Source of the DNA: Streptomyces sp. Y2F8-2
GTDB lineage: Bacteria > Actinomycetota > Actinomycetes > Streptomycetales > Streptomycetaceae
Direction: 5' to 3'
DNA length: 64,000 bases
Assembly (NCBI RefSeq): GCF_014905555.1
Contig: NZ_BNGS01000004.1
Coordinates: forward strand, 248,001 to 312,000
This document shows, in pieces, positions 1 to 7,767 of the stretch (the stretch's first letter is position 1; each line of letters begins with the position of its first letter). Made by a program: the position numbers and the translations under genes. A model generated the notes under the pieces. It was not told the DNA's origin, did not search any database, and saw only the letters and a list, made by a program, of their open reading frames with translations.

Positions 1-544
1 CTCGGTCGCGGTCATCGGCTGCGGCGGTGTCGGTGACGCGGCGATCGCCGGATCGTACCTGGCGGGCGCCGCGAAGATCATCGCCGTGGACATCGACGAC
101 CGTAAGCTCAGCACCGCCAGGGAACTGGGCGCGACCCACACCGTCAACTCCAGGGAGACCGACCCCGTCGAGGCCATCCGCGAGCTGACCGGCGGGTTCG
201 GCGCCGACGTCGTCATCGAGGCGGTCGGCCGTCCGGAGACGTACCGGCAGGCCTTCTACGCCCGCGACCTGGCCGGCACCGTCGTCCTCGTCGGCGTCCC
301 CACCCCCGAGATGAAGCTCGAACTGCCGCTGCTCGACGTCTTCGGACGCGGCGGCGCCCTGAAGTCCTCCTGGTACGGCGACTGCCTGCCCACCCGGGAC
401 TTCCCGATGCTGATCGACCTGCACCTGCAGGGACGGCTGCCGCTGGAGAAGTTCGTGACCGAGACCATCGCCCTCGACGAGATCGAGAAGGCCTTCGAGC
501 GGATGCACCACGGCGACGTGCTGCGCTCGGTGGTGATGCTGTGA
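1..544 (+). CDS. S-(hydroxymethyl)mycothiol dehydrogenase-like zinc alcohol dehydrogenase (C-terminal part)
   Basis: The reading frame is open from the first base, so the gene starts upstream of the window and only about 180 C-terminal residues of a roughly 360-residue medium-chain dehydrogenase are present. The visible part opens on the Rossmann motif [12 protein letters not shown] and runs through the NAD-binding domain to the C-terminal lid. The stop overlaps the start of a metallo-beta-lactamase-fold gene (TGATG). In actinobacteria this adjacency is typical of the mycothiol-dependent formaldehyde dehydrogenase, which oxidises the formaldehyde-mycothiol adduct. The function therefore rests on family resemblance plus the neighbour. 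The catalytic zinc domain is outside the window, so another zinc alcohol dehydrogenase is possible. Confidence 0.8.
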   Translation, partial: SVAVIGCGGVGDAAIAGSYLAGAAKIIAVDIDDRKLSTARELGATHTVNSRETDPVEAIRELTGGFGADVVIEAVGRPETYRQAFYARDLAGTVVLVGVPTPEMKLELPLLDVFGRGGALKSSWYGDCLPTRDFPMLIDLHLQGRLPLEKFVTETIALDEIEKAFERMHHGDVLRSVVML

Positions 545-1173
545 TGACCGCCCGCATCGACGGCCTCGTCACCTCGGGCACCTTCTCCCTGGACGGCGGC
601 ACCTGGGACGTCGACAACAACGTGTGGATCGTGGGTGACGACCACGAGGCGGTCGTCATCGACGCCGCCCACGACGCCGACGCGATCGCCGAGGCCGTCG
701 GCGACCGGCGGCTGCGCGCCATCGTGTGCACCCACGCCCACAACGACCACATCGACGCCGCCCCCGCCCTGGCCGAACGGACCGGCGCGCAGATCTGGCT
801 GCACCCCGACGACCTGCCGCTGTGGAAGCTGACCCACCCCCACCGCCTCCCCGACCACTGGCTGGCCGACGGCCAGGTCATCGAGACGGCCGGCATCGAC
901 CTGACCGTCCTGCACACCCCCGGCCACGCGCCCGGCGCGGTCTGCCTCTACGACGCGGGCCTCGGCACCGTCTTCACCGGCGACACCCTCTTCCAGGGCG
1001 GCCCCGGGGCGACCGGACGCTCCTACTCCCACTTCCCGACGATCATCGACTCGATCCGTGACCGGCTGCTGACCCTCCCGCCCGACACCGTGGTCCGCAC
1101 GGGACACGGCGAGACGACGACCATCGGCGACGAGGCGCCCCACCTCCAGGAGTGGATCGCCCGCGGCCACTGA
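544..1173 (+). CDS. MBL-fold metallo-hydrolase, partner of mycothiol formaldehyde dehydrogenase
   Basis: A 209-residue metallo-beta-lactamase-fold hydrolase. The metal-binding signature THAHNDHID (His64, His66, Asp68, His69) is followed by His128 in TPGHAPG, Asp147 in FTGDTLF and a C-terminal RTGHG histidine, so both metal sites look complete. The ATG overlaps the dehydrogenase stop; a GTG one codon upstream is the alternative start. Translational coupling suggests it acts on the product of the dehydrogenase, plausibly releasing formate and mycothiol from the thioester by analogy with glyoxalase-II-type enzymes. That substrate is inferred, not shown. Confidence 0.85.
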   Translation: MTARIDGLVTSGTFSLDGGTWDVDNNVWIVGDDHEAVVIDAAHDADAIAEAVGDRRLRAIVCTHAHNDHIDAAPALAERTGAQIWLHPDDLPLWKLTHPHRLPDHWLADGQVIETAGIDLTVLHTPGHAPGAVCLYDAGLGTVFTGDTLFQGGPGATGRSYSHFPTIIDSIRDRLLTLPPDTVVRTGHGETTTIGDEAPHLQEWIARGH

Positions 1174-1277
1174 GCCGGCGACACCCGGCACCACCCGCAC
1201 GAGAAAAGGCGACAGAAGATGTCCGGCTTCCGCGAGACCCTCCACAGGCAACGGTCCAACGAACGCGGAGGTCGGAC

Positions 1278-2192
1278 ATGCCGGGACCCCTTCAGGGCAA
1301 GGTCGCACTCGTCGCCGGGGCGACGCGGGGCGCGGGGCGGGGCATCGCCGTGGAACTCGGCGCGGCCGGGGCCACGGTGTACGCCACCGGGCGCAGCACC
1401 CGCCGGCGGCGCTCCGAGTACGACCGGCCCGAGACCATCGAGGACACCGCCGACCTGGTGACCGCGGTCGGTGGGCACGGCATCGCCGTACCCACCGACC
1501 ACCTCGTCCCCGCCCAGGTGCGCGCCCTGGTGGAGCGCATCGAGCGCGAACAGGGGCGACTCGACGTCCTCGTGAACGACATCTGGGGCGCCGAGAAGCT
1601 GTTCGAGTGGGACACCCCCGTATGGGAGCACGACCTCGACAAGGGACTGCACCTGCTGCGGCTCGCCCTCGACACCCACGCCATCACCAGCCACCATGCG
1701 CTGCCCCTGCTGCTGCGCACCCCGGGCGGCCTGGTCGTGGAGATGACCGACGGAACCGCCGAGTACAACCGCGACACCTACCGGGTCTCCTTCTTCTACG
1801 ACATCGCCAAGGCGGCCGTGCTGCGCATGGCGTTCGCCCTCGGCCACGAACTCGGGCCGCGCGGCGCCACCGCGGTCGCCCTGACCCCCGGCTGGCTGCG
1901 CTCGGAGCTCATGCTCGAGCTGTACGGGGTGACGGAGGACAACTGGCGCGACGCCCTCGCCCGCGAACCCCACTTCTGCATCTCCGAGAGCCCGTACTAC
2001 GTCGGCCGCGCCGTCGCCGCTCTGGCCGCCGACCCGGACGTCTCCCGCTGGAACGGCGCGTCGCTCTCCAGCGGGCGGCTCGCCCGGGTCTACGGCTTCA
2101 CCGACCGGGACGGCAGCCGCCCCGACGCCTGGCGCTACCTCGTCGAGGTGCAGGAGGCGGGCAGGCCGGCGGACGCGGCGGGGTACCGCTGA
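1278..2192 (+). CDS. SDR family oxidoreductase
   Basis: A 304-residue short-chain dehydrogenase/reductase. The N-terminal cofactor motif AGATRGAGRGI (residues 13-23) and the active-site pair Tyr174/Lys178 in FYDIAKAA are clear. Two oddities are visible: the usual NNAG structural motif reads VLVNDIWG, and the usual catalytic serine about 13 residues before the tyrosine is replaced by a Thr-containing stretch (MTDGTAEYN). The start is the ATG preceded by GGAGG at 1266-1271; longer in-frame starts lie inside the preceding gene. It follows the formaldehyde pair by about 100 bases in the same direction. The substrate is unknown. Confidence 0.85.
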   Translation: MPGPLQGKVALVAGATRGAGRGIAVELGAAGATVYATGRSTRRRRSEYDRPETIEDTADLVTAVGGHGIAVPTDHLVPAQVRALVERIEREQGRLDVLVNDIWGAEKLFEWDTPVWEHDLDKGLHLLRLALDTHAITSHHALPLLLRTPGGLVVEMTDGTAEYNRDTYRVSFFYDIAKAAVLRMAFALGHELGPRGATAVALTPGWLRSELMLELYGVTEDNWRDALAREPHFCISESPYYVGRAVAALAADPDVSRWNGASLSSGRLARVYGFTDRDGSRPDAWRYLVEVQEAGRPADAAGYR

Positions 2193-2347
2193 CCCCGGCA
2201 GCCACCGTGCGGCGGGGCTGAACGGCGCCCAGGATGGGCAGGGAACACGTCGTCCTGGGCGACGGCGCCCCCCGGAGGCGACGACGGTCGGCTCCGATCG
2301 CTCCGCGGCGCCCGGCCCCGCCCCGCTCCGACGAAAGCAGGAGTCGC

Positions 2348-3316
2348 ATGCAGTACGTGAAGCTCGGTTCGACGGGTCTCGAGTTGTCCCGGATCTGTCT
2401 GGGCTGTATGAGCTTCGGGCTGCCCGACCGCGGCACCCACACCTGGACCCTCGACGAGGAGGCCTCCCGGCCGTTGATCCGCCGGGCACTCGAGGCCGGC
2501 ATCACCTTCTTCGACACCGCGAACGTCTACTCGGACGGCACCAGCGAGGAGATCGTCGGCCGGGCGCTCGCCGAGTACGCCCGGCGCGACGAGATCGTCC
2601 TGGCGACCAAGGTGCACGGCCGGATGCGGCCCGGACCCAACGGCGGCGGCCTGTCCCGCAAGGCGATCATGACGGAGATCGACCACAGCCTGCGCCGCCT
2701 CGGCACCGACTACGTCGACCTCTACCAGATCCACCGCTTCGACCCCACGACCCCCGTGGAGGAGACGATGGAGGCCCTGCACGACGTGGTCAAGGCGGGC
2801 AAGGCCCGCTACATCGGTGCCAGTTCGATGTACGCCTGGCAGTTCTCCAAGGCGCAGTACACGGCCCGGCTGAACGGCTGGACACGCTTCGTCTCCATGC
2901 AGAACCACTACAACCTCCTCTACCGAGAGGAGGAGCGCGAGATGCTGCCGCTGTGCGCGGACCAGGGCGTCGGCACCCTGCCCTGGAGCCCGCTGGCCCG
3001 CGGGCGCCTCGCCCGTGACTGGGACGAGACCAGCGAGCGCAGCCGCACCGACGAGTTCGGCAAGAAGCTCTACCAGGAGGGCGACCGGGAGATCGTCGAG
3101 GTGGTGGCCTCGGTCGCCTCCGAACGGGGCATCCCGCGCGCCCGGGTCGCCCTCGCCTGGCTGCTGCACCAGGACACCGTCGCCGCACCCATCGTCGGCG
3201 TCACCAAGCCCCAGCACATCGACGACGCCGTCGCGGCGGTCGACGTCGAGCTCACCGACAAGGAGATCCAGGCACTCCAGGAGCCGTACACGCCGCACGC
3301 GATCAGCGGCCACTGA
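2348..3316 (+). CDS. Aldo/keto reductase
   Basis: A 322-residue aldo/keto reductase with TIM-barrel sequence features and a full catalytic tetrad: Asp56 and Tyr61 (FFDTANVYSDG), Lys88 (LATKVHG) and His129 (DLYQIHRFD). The C-terminal region contains LAWLLHQDTVAAPIVGVTK, typical of the NADP-binding end of the family. The ATG is preceded by AGGAG at 2338-2343. The family reduces aldehydes or ketones with NADPH. It lies downstream of the SDR with a 155-base gap and ends before a strong hairpin shared with the convergent sigma-factor gene. The substrate cannot be read from the sequence. Confidence 0.9.
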   Translation: MQYVKLGSTGLELSRICLGCMSFGLPDRGTHTWTLDEEASRPLIRRALEAGITFFDTANVYSDGTSEEIVGRALAEYARRDEIVLATKVHGRMRPGPNGGGLSRKAIMTEIDHSLRRLGTDYVDLYQIHRFDPTTPVEETMEALHDVVKAGKARYIGASSMYAWQFSKAQYTARLNGWTRFVSMQNHYNLLYREEEREMLPLCADQGVGTLPWSPLARGRLARDWDETSERSRTDEFGKKLYQEGDREIVEVVASVASERGIPRARVALAWLLHQDTVAAPIVGVTKPQHIDDAVAAVDVELTDKEIQALQEPYTPHAISGH

Positions 3317-3332
3317 CATCCGGCCGGACGGA

Positions 3333-3363
3333 AGGGGCGGTACGCGGCGCGCGTGCCGCCCCT
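3333..3363. terminator. Bidirectional hairpin between convergent genes
   Basis: A 14-bp stem (AGGGGCGGTACGCG paired with CGCGTGCCGCCCCT, one G-T wobble) encloses a 3-base loop in the gap between the aldo/keto reductase and the convergent sigma-factor gene. It is placed to stop transcription from both sides. There is no clear T-run, as is common in high-GC actinobacteria. Confidence 0.75.
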
Positions 3364-3388
3364 GTTCTCGGGCGGGCTCGGGCGGGCT

Positions 3389-3940
3389 CTACGCGGAGCC
3401 GGCCAGCCACGGCCTCACCTGTCGGCGCGCCTCGTGCAGACGGGACTTCAGCGTGCCCAGCGGGACACCGACGCGTTCGGCGACCTCCGCGTACTCCAGC
3501 TGGCAGATGTCCCGGTACACCAGCGGCGCCACCAGGTGCGGGTGTTCACGCTCCAGCCGCTCCAGGGCCTCCAGCAGGTCCACGCGGGACCCGGCGATCA
3601 CGCTGGTGGTGCGCGGATCCACGTGCTGTGCCGCGTCGATGGTCGCCGGCTGCTCGGCGGCCCGCCGCTTCAGCTCCCGGTACTTCTGCCGGGCGCAGTT
3701 GGCGACCACCGTGTACAGCCAGGTGCTGAAGCGGCTGCGGCCCTGGAACGTGGTGATCCGCCGGGCAACCTGCAACAGCACGTCCTGCGCCGCCTCCTCG
3801 GCGTCCTCCCGGCACGGCAGGAACCGCCCGCAGCGCCGCACCACGTCCGGCTGGATCCGCTGGAGCAGCGCGTCCAGAGCCGCCCCGTCACCCGCGGCCG
3901 CACGCCGGGCGAGCTCCTCGGTGTCGGCGGCATCCCCCAC
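3389..3940 (-). CDS. ECF-type RNA polymerase sigma factor
   Basis: A 183-residue group-4 sigma factor. Region 2 spans roughly residues 25-90 (DAEEAAQDVLLQVARR, SRFSTWLYTVVANCARQKYRE) and region 4 roughly 120-178 (LEREHPHLVAPLVYRD, YAEVAERVGVPLGTLKSRL), separated by a linker; no extra domains are visible. The start is a GTG preceded by a GAGGGGAG stretch. It diverges from a membrane Ser/Thr kinase gene across only 46 bases, and no anti-sigma gene is adjacent on either side. Some actinobacterial ECF groups are known to be paired with Ser/Thr kinases instead of anti-sigma factors. The arrangement suggests that here, but the regulon and signal are unknown. Confidence 0.88.
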   Translation of the reverse strand: MGDAADTEELARRAAAGDGAALDALLQRIQPDVVRRCGRFLPCREDAEEAAQDVLLQVARRITTFQGRSRFSTWLYTVVANCARQKYRELKRRAAEQPATIDAAQHVDPRTTSVIAGSRVDLLEALERLEREHPHLVAPLVYRDICQLEYAEVAERVGVPLGTLKSRLHEARRQVRPWLAGSA

Positions 3941-3986
3941 AGGGAGCTCCCCTCGAAGTCGATCTGCGAACAGGCATGATAGTCGT

Positions 3987-5369
3987 ATGCAGCCCCTGGA
4001 GCGGATCGACCGCTACCGCTTGGAACGCCGCCTGGGCGGCGGCGCCTTCGGCGTCGTCTGGCTCGCCCACGACGACGTTCTCGAAGCGCCCGTCGCGGTC
4101 AAAGTGCTCAGCGAGAACTGGGCCGACCGGCTGGACATCCGGGAGCGCTTCCTCTCCGAGGCCCGCCTGCTGCGCCGGGCCGGCTCCAGCCGGGTCGTCC
4201 AGGTCTACGACATCGGCGAACTACCCGACGGCAGGCCGTACTTCGTCATGGAGTACGCCGACTCGGGCACCCTCGCCGACCGGATCGCGACCGGTCCGCT
4301 CCCCGTCGCCGAGGCCCTGCGCCTGACCGCGCTCACCGCCCGCGCCGCGGCCGCCCTGCACGACGCCGGCATCGTGCACCGGGACATCAAACCGTCCAAC
4401 GTGCTGCTGCGGACCGGGCCCGACGGCTCCACCCGGCTGCTGCTGGCGGACCTCGGCCTGGCCAAGAGCCTGGCACAGGCGTCCTGGCTCACCATGGCCG
4501 CGGGCTCCGCCGGATACGCCCCACCCGAACAGAGCGAACCCGGCTCCGGCATCGACGCACGCGCCGACGTCTACAGCCTCGGCGCCCTCGGCTATCACCT
4601 CCTCACCGGTACGGTCCCCGCCCCGCCCGGCAAGGTCCAGCGCCCCGACCGGCTCCGTCCCGACCTGCCGCCCGAGGTTCAGCGGGCGTTGATGCGGGCC
4701 ATGGAGCCCGAGCGTGACCGGCGCTGGCCGACCGCGGAGGCCTTCGCCGACGAACTCGACCGGCTCGCCGGAGCGTCGTCCGCGCCGGCCCCACGGCGAC
4801 CTCGCCGCCGTCGCGGCGGCGCGGTGCTCGCCCTGGCCGCGGTGGCCGTCGCGGGCGCCGCCGGAGCCGCCACCACCCTGCTGCTGCGGCACCCCGCCGC
4901 GCCGAACGTGACGGTGCAGGACTCCACCGGGCGCCTGCACGCCGCAGTGCCCGCGGCCTGGGGCCGCCAGCTGCGCGACGCCGGGTGGAACCCCGAGGAA
5001 CTGGGCCTGCCGGCCGGGCAGGAGCCCGCCCTCGCCGTCGCCGACGACCTCTCACGCTGGCAGAACCTGAGCACCTCCGTGAACGGGGCGTTCATCGGGC
5101 TGAGCGAGCACGGGGACCTCTCCGCCAAGGTGCGCGCACTCGACCACACCGGCTGCCACTACCGGGGCAGCCGTGACTACCGCGGCACGCTCTGGCAGGG
5201 CCGGATACGCACCTGGGACGACTGCGACAGCGGCAAGGGCTCCGTGACGGAGGCCGCCCTCGCTCCGGCCGGGGGTGCCGACGGACCCCAGGTCTACGTC
5301 CAGCTGCGCCAGGACGGCGGCGGCGACCGGACCGACCGGATCCTCGACTCGGTGCGTGTCACGGGCTGA
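3987..5369 (+). CDS. Membrane Ser/Thr protein kinase with extracellular domain
   Basis: A 460-residue eukaryotic-type kinase. The N-terminal kinase domain (about residues 8-255) has the glycine loop LGGGAFGVVW, Lys39, catalytic HRDIKPSN (Asp133), a DLG variant of the DFG motif (Asp155) and APPEQ. An Arg-rich stretch then leads into one membrane segment (about 270-292). A roughly 165-residue extracellular domain follows, with two cysteines (TGCHYRG and WDDCDSG) and no PASTA repeats. The start is the ATG 46 bases from the divergent sigma gene. The topology suggests an outside signal controlling intracellular phosphorylation, possibly of the neighbouring sigma factor. The extracellular domain was not recognised. 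Confidence 0.9.
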   Translation: MQPLERIDRYRLERRLGGGAFGVVWLAHDDVLEAPVAVKVLSENWADRLDIRERFLSEARLLRRAGSSRVVQVYDIGELPDGRPYFVMEYADSGTLADRIATGPLPVAEALRLTALTARAAAALHDAGIVHRDIKPSNVLLRTGPDGSTRLLLADLGLAKSLAQASWLTMAAGSAGYAPPEQSEPGSGIDARADVYSLGALGYHLLTGTVPAPPGKVQRPDRLRPDLPPEVQRALMRAMEPERDRRWPTAEAFADELDRLAGASSAPAPRRPRRRRGGAVLALAAVAVAGAAGAATTLLLRHPAAPNVTVQDSTGRLHAAVPAAWGRQLRDAGWNPEELGLPAGQEPALAVADDLSRWQNLSTSVNGAFIGLSEHGDLSAKVRALDHTGCHYRGSRDYRGTLWQGRIRTWDDCDSGKGSVTEAALAPAGGADGPQVYVQLRQDGGGDRTDRILDSVRVTG

Positions 5370-5588
5370 CCAGCGAGGGGGTACGACTGCCGGCCACCCT
5401 GCGCAACGCCCGGCCCCGCCCATCGGGAAACGCGCCGTGCCGTACATCCCCCGAACGCATTGCCCCACAGCCGCACGCCGCGAACTTTTCCGCCCGAGCG
5501 GGCATCGGACAGAAGGACGGAGCATCCCGGCACTGTCGAGAACGCACGCGCCCGGCGCGGGCGGCCCGAGTTTCAAGGAGTAACGGAC

Positions 5589-6317
5589 ATGGCGACCTTC
5601 CGGCGCGGCACAGCGGGCCCGGACCTCGACGGCACGGCCCCCTTCCTGACGGCGCGACGTGTGGTGTCCGCGCTGGGCGCGGTCGCCGCCCTCACCCTGC
5701 TCACCGCTTGCGGAAGCGACCACGGCACCGCCGGTGCTCCGCAGAAGCTGCCCGGCACGGCCCGGCCCGCCTCCGGCGACCAGTCGGCCGGAGAGGGCAC
5801 CGCGACCGGGACGGGCGGGCCCTCCGCCGCGACCGCCACATCGGGCGGCGCCCACAGCGAGGCCTCCGAGGCGGCCACCGGGAGCGGCACCACGAGCGGC
5901 AGCCGGTGTCACACGTCCGAACTGCGCGCGTCCGTCGGGGCGAACAACCCGGGAGCCGGGCAGGAGAACTTCCCCGTGGTCCTGACCAACCGCTCCGGGC
6001 GCACCTGCACCATCGACGGCTACCCGGGCGCTGCCTTCGTGGACGCCTCCGGCAAGCAACTGGGCCCGGACCCCAAGCGCAGTTCGGGCAGCCCCACGAA
6101 GGTCACGCTGGCGCCGGGCAGGAGCGCCTGGGCCGGACTGACCTTCTCCAACCCGGAGGTCAGCGGCGCCCGCACGGCCACACCCGCGGCTCTCCTGATC
6201 ACCCCGCCCGACGAGAAGGCTTCCCTGAAGGTGCCGTGGTCGGGCGGCGCGGTGCCCGTGTCGGGCACCTCTTCATCGGTCTTCCTGACGGTCTTCCAGC
6301 CCGGCACCGGCGCCTGA
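5589..6317 (+). CDS. DUF4232 domain lipoprotein
   Basis: A 242-residue predicted lipoprotein. A hydrophobic segment ends in the lipobox LLTAC with Cys41. A Ser/Thr/Gly/Ala-rich low-complexity linker (about 45-110) follows, then a C-terminal DUF4232 domain starting around CHTSELRASVG and containing NRSGRTCTIDGYPGAAF. The two cysteines of that domain probably form a disulfide. The chosen ATG has AAGGAG ten bases upstream; longer starts lie in the intergenic region. DUF4232 proteins are exported actinobacterial proteins of unknown function. The gene follows the kinase by 219 bases, which contain a GAAC...TCGGAC pair faintly resembling an ECF promoter but too weak to annotate. Confidence 0.85.
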   Translation: MATFRRGTAGPDLDGTAPFLTARRVVSALGAVAALTLLTACGSDHGTAGAPQKLPGTARPASGDQSAGEGTATGTGGPSAATATSGGAHSEASEAATGSGTTSGSRCHTSELRASVGANNPGAGQENFPVVLTNRSGRTCTIDGYPGAAFVDASGKQLGPDPKRSSGSPTKVTLAPGRSAWAGLTFSNPEVSGARTATPAALLITPPDEKASLKVPWSGGAVPVSGTSSSVFLTVFQPGTGA

Positions 6318-6334
6318 CCCGCCCTGCCGCCCCC

Positions 6335-6364
6335 ACCCCGCTGTCCGCTCCGAGGCAGCGGGGT
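6335..6364 (+). terminator. Hairpin after DUF4232 gene
   Basis: A perfect 9-bp stem (ACCCCGCTG / CAGCGGGGT) with a 12-base loop lies just after the DUF4232 stop codon. It is a plausible factor-independent terminator separating this gene from the next. Confidence 0.5.
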
Positions 6365-6511
6365 TCGTCATGGAACCGCTGCCGTCGTCACAGGACGGCA
6401 ACACCTCCCCTGCGCCCCGATCTTTTCCGCCGCCCCCGCCCATCGAACCCGTCGACCCACACGGCACGACGGCTCCGTCCGGAGCCGCACGACGAGGAGA
6501 CGGGGACGAAC

Positions 6512-7759
6512 ATGAACGGCATCTCACGCAGGCGTCTGCTGACCGCGGGCGCGACGGCGGGCGCGCTGGGCGCACTGTCCGCCTGCTCGGCCGGCGGCTG
6601 GTCCGTGACCGGCGAGAGCCCCTCGGACGGCAAGGGCACCCCTGAAACCCGGCCGCTGAAGCTCATCGGCGACGGCTCCACCGCCGACACCGGCGCCCAG
6701 CCGAAACAGCCCAGCGCTCAGAGGCTGAAGCCCGGTCAGCGACCGCCGCAGTTCGTGGTCTTGTCCTGGGACGGCGCGGGCGAGCTGAGCAACAAGCTCT
6801 TCTCCCGCTTCCGCAAGGTCGCCGCCGACCACGGCGCGTCGATGACCTTCTTCCTCAGCGGCATCTACACGCTGCCGGAATCCAAGAAGCACCTCTACCG
6901 TCCACCGCAGCACCCTGCCGGCGCCTCCGCGATCGGCTACCTCGCCGACCGGCACATCCACGCCACGCTCCAGCAGGTGCGCGCCGCCTGGCTGGAGGGC
7001 CACGAGATCGGCACCCACTTCAACGGCCACTTCTGCGGCGCCGGCGGGGTGCGCGACTGGTCGCCGGCCGAGTGGCGGAGCGAGATCGACCAGGCCGTCC
7101 GCTTCGTCACCGAGTGGAAGACCAACACCGGCTTCACCGACCTGGACCCGCTGCCCTTCGACTACCGCAAGGAACTCATCGGCGGCCGCACGCCGTGCCT
7201 GGAAGGACAGGCACGCCTGCTGCCCACCGCGGCGGCGCTCGGCTGGAAGTACGACGCCAGCTCACCCGGGGGCCTGCAGATCTGGCCCGGGAAGGTGCAG
7301 GACGGCCGGATCTGGGACTTCCCCCTGCAGTCCATACCGTTCTCCGGCCACTCCTTCCAGGTCCTGTCGATGGACTACAACATGATGTACAACCAGTCCG
7401 GCGGAAACCCCCTGGGCGACCGCTCCCAGTACGGCGCCTGGCGCGCCCAGGCCCGGGACACCTACCTGGCCGGTTTCCGACGTGCCTACGACAGCAACCG
7501 GGCGCCCCTCTTCATCGGCAACCACTTCGAACGCTGGAACGGCGGCATCTACATGGACGCCGTCGAGGAGGCCATCGGACGGATGGCCCAGTACGACGAC
7601 GTTCGGTTCGTGTCCTTCCGTCAGCTGGTGGCATGGCTGGAGGCCCAGGACCCGGCCGTTCTCAGGAAGCTGCGCACCCTCGCCCCCGGACAGTCGCCGC
7701 TCGGCGGCTGGGCGGAGTTCCTCGGCACGCCCGCATCAGCTACAGCGACCGCGAACTGA
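6512..7759 (+). CDS. Polysaccharide deacetylase-like lipoprotein (NodB fold)
   Basis: A 415-residue exported protein. The N-terminus combines a twin-arginine-like RRRLL with a lipobox LSAC (Cys25). After a spacer, the NodB-type fold begins near residue 85 (VVLSWDGAGE, supplying the catalytic Asp) and continues with ASMTFFLSG. The metal-binding H-x3-H is seen as His169 and His173 in GTHFNGH. Later conserved parts include PFDYRK and IGNHFERWNGG. It probably removes acetyl groups from a cell-wall or surface polysaccharide at the outer face of the membrane. ATG 6512 gives a complete signal sequence. The ribosome site is GAGGAGACGGGGACG. The gene is convergent with the GT39 gene, only 8 bases apart, with no clear terminator. 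Confidence 0.85.
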   Translation: MNGISRRRLLTAGATAGALGALSACSAGGWSVTGESPSDGKGTPETRPLKLIGDGSTADTGAQPKQPSAQRLKPGQRPPQFVVLSWDGAGELSNKLFSRFRKVAADHGASMTFFLSGIYTLPESKKHLYRPPQHPAGASAIGYLADRHIHATLQQVRAAWLEGHEIGTHFNGHFCGAGGVRDWSPAEWRSEIDQAVRFVTEWKTNTGFTDLDPLPFDYRKELIGGRTPCLEGQARLLPTAAALGWKYDASSPGGLQIWPGKVQDGRIWDFPLQSIPFSGHSFQVLSMDYNMMYNQSGGNPLGDRSQYGAWRAQARDTYLAGFRRAYDSNRAPLFIGNHFERWNGGIYMDAVEEAIGRMAQYDDVRFVSFRQLVAWLEAQDPAVLRKLRTLAPGQSPLGGWAEFLGTPASATATAN

Positions 7760-7767
7760 CCGGTCCC

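Noticed and set aside
5480..5520. GAAC-N17-TCGGAC as a target promoter of the nearby ECF sigma factor before the DUF4232 gene
   Set aside because: The match is short and degenerate, and no second copy was seen upstream of the sigma or kinase gene.
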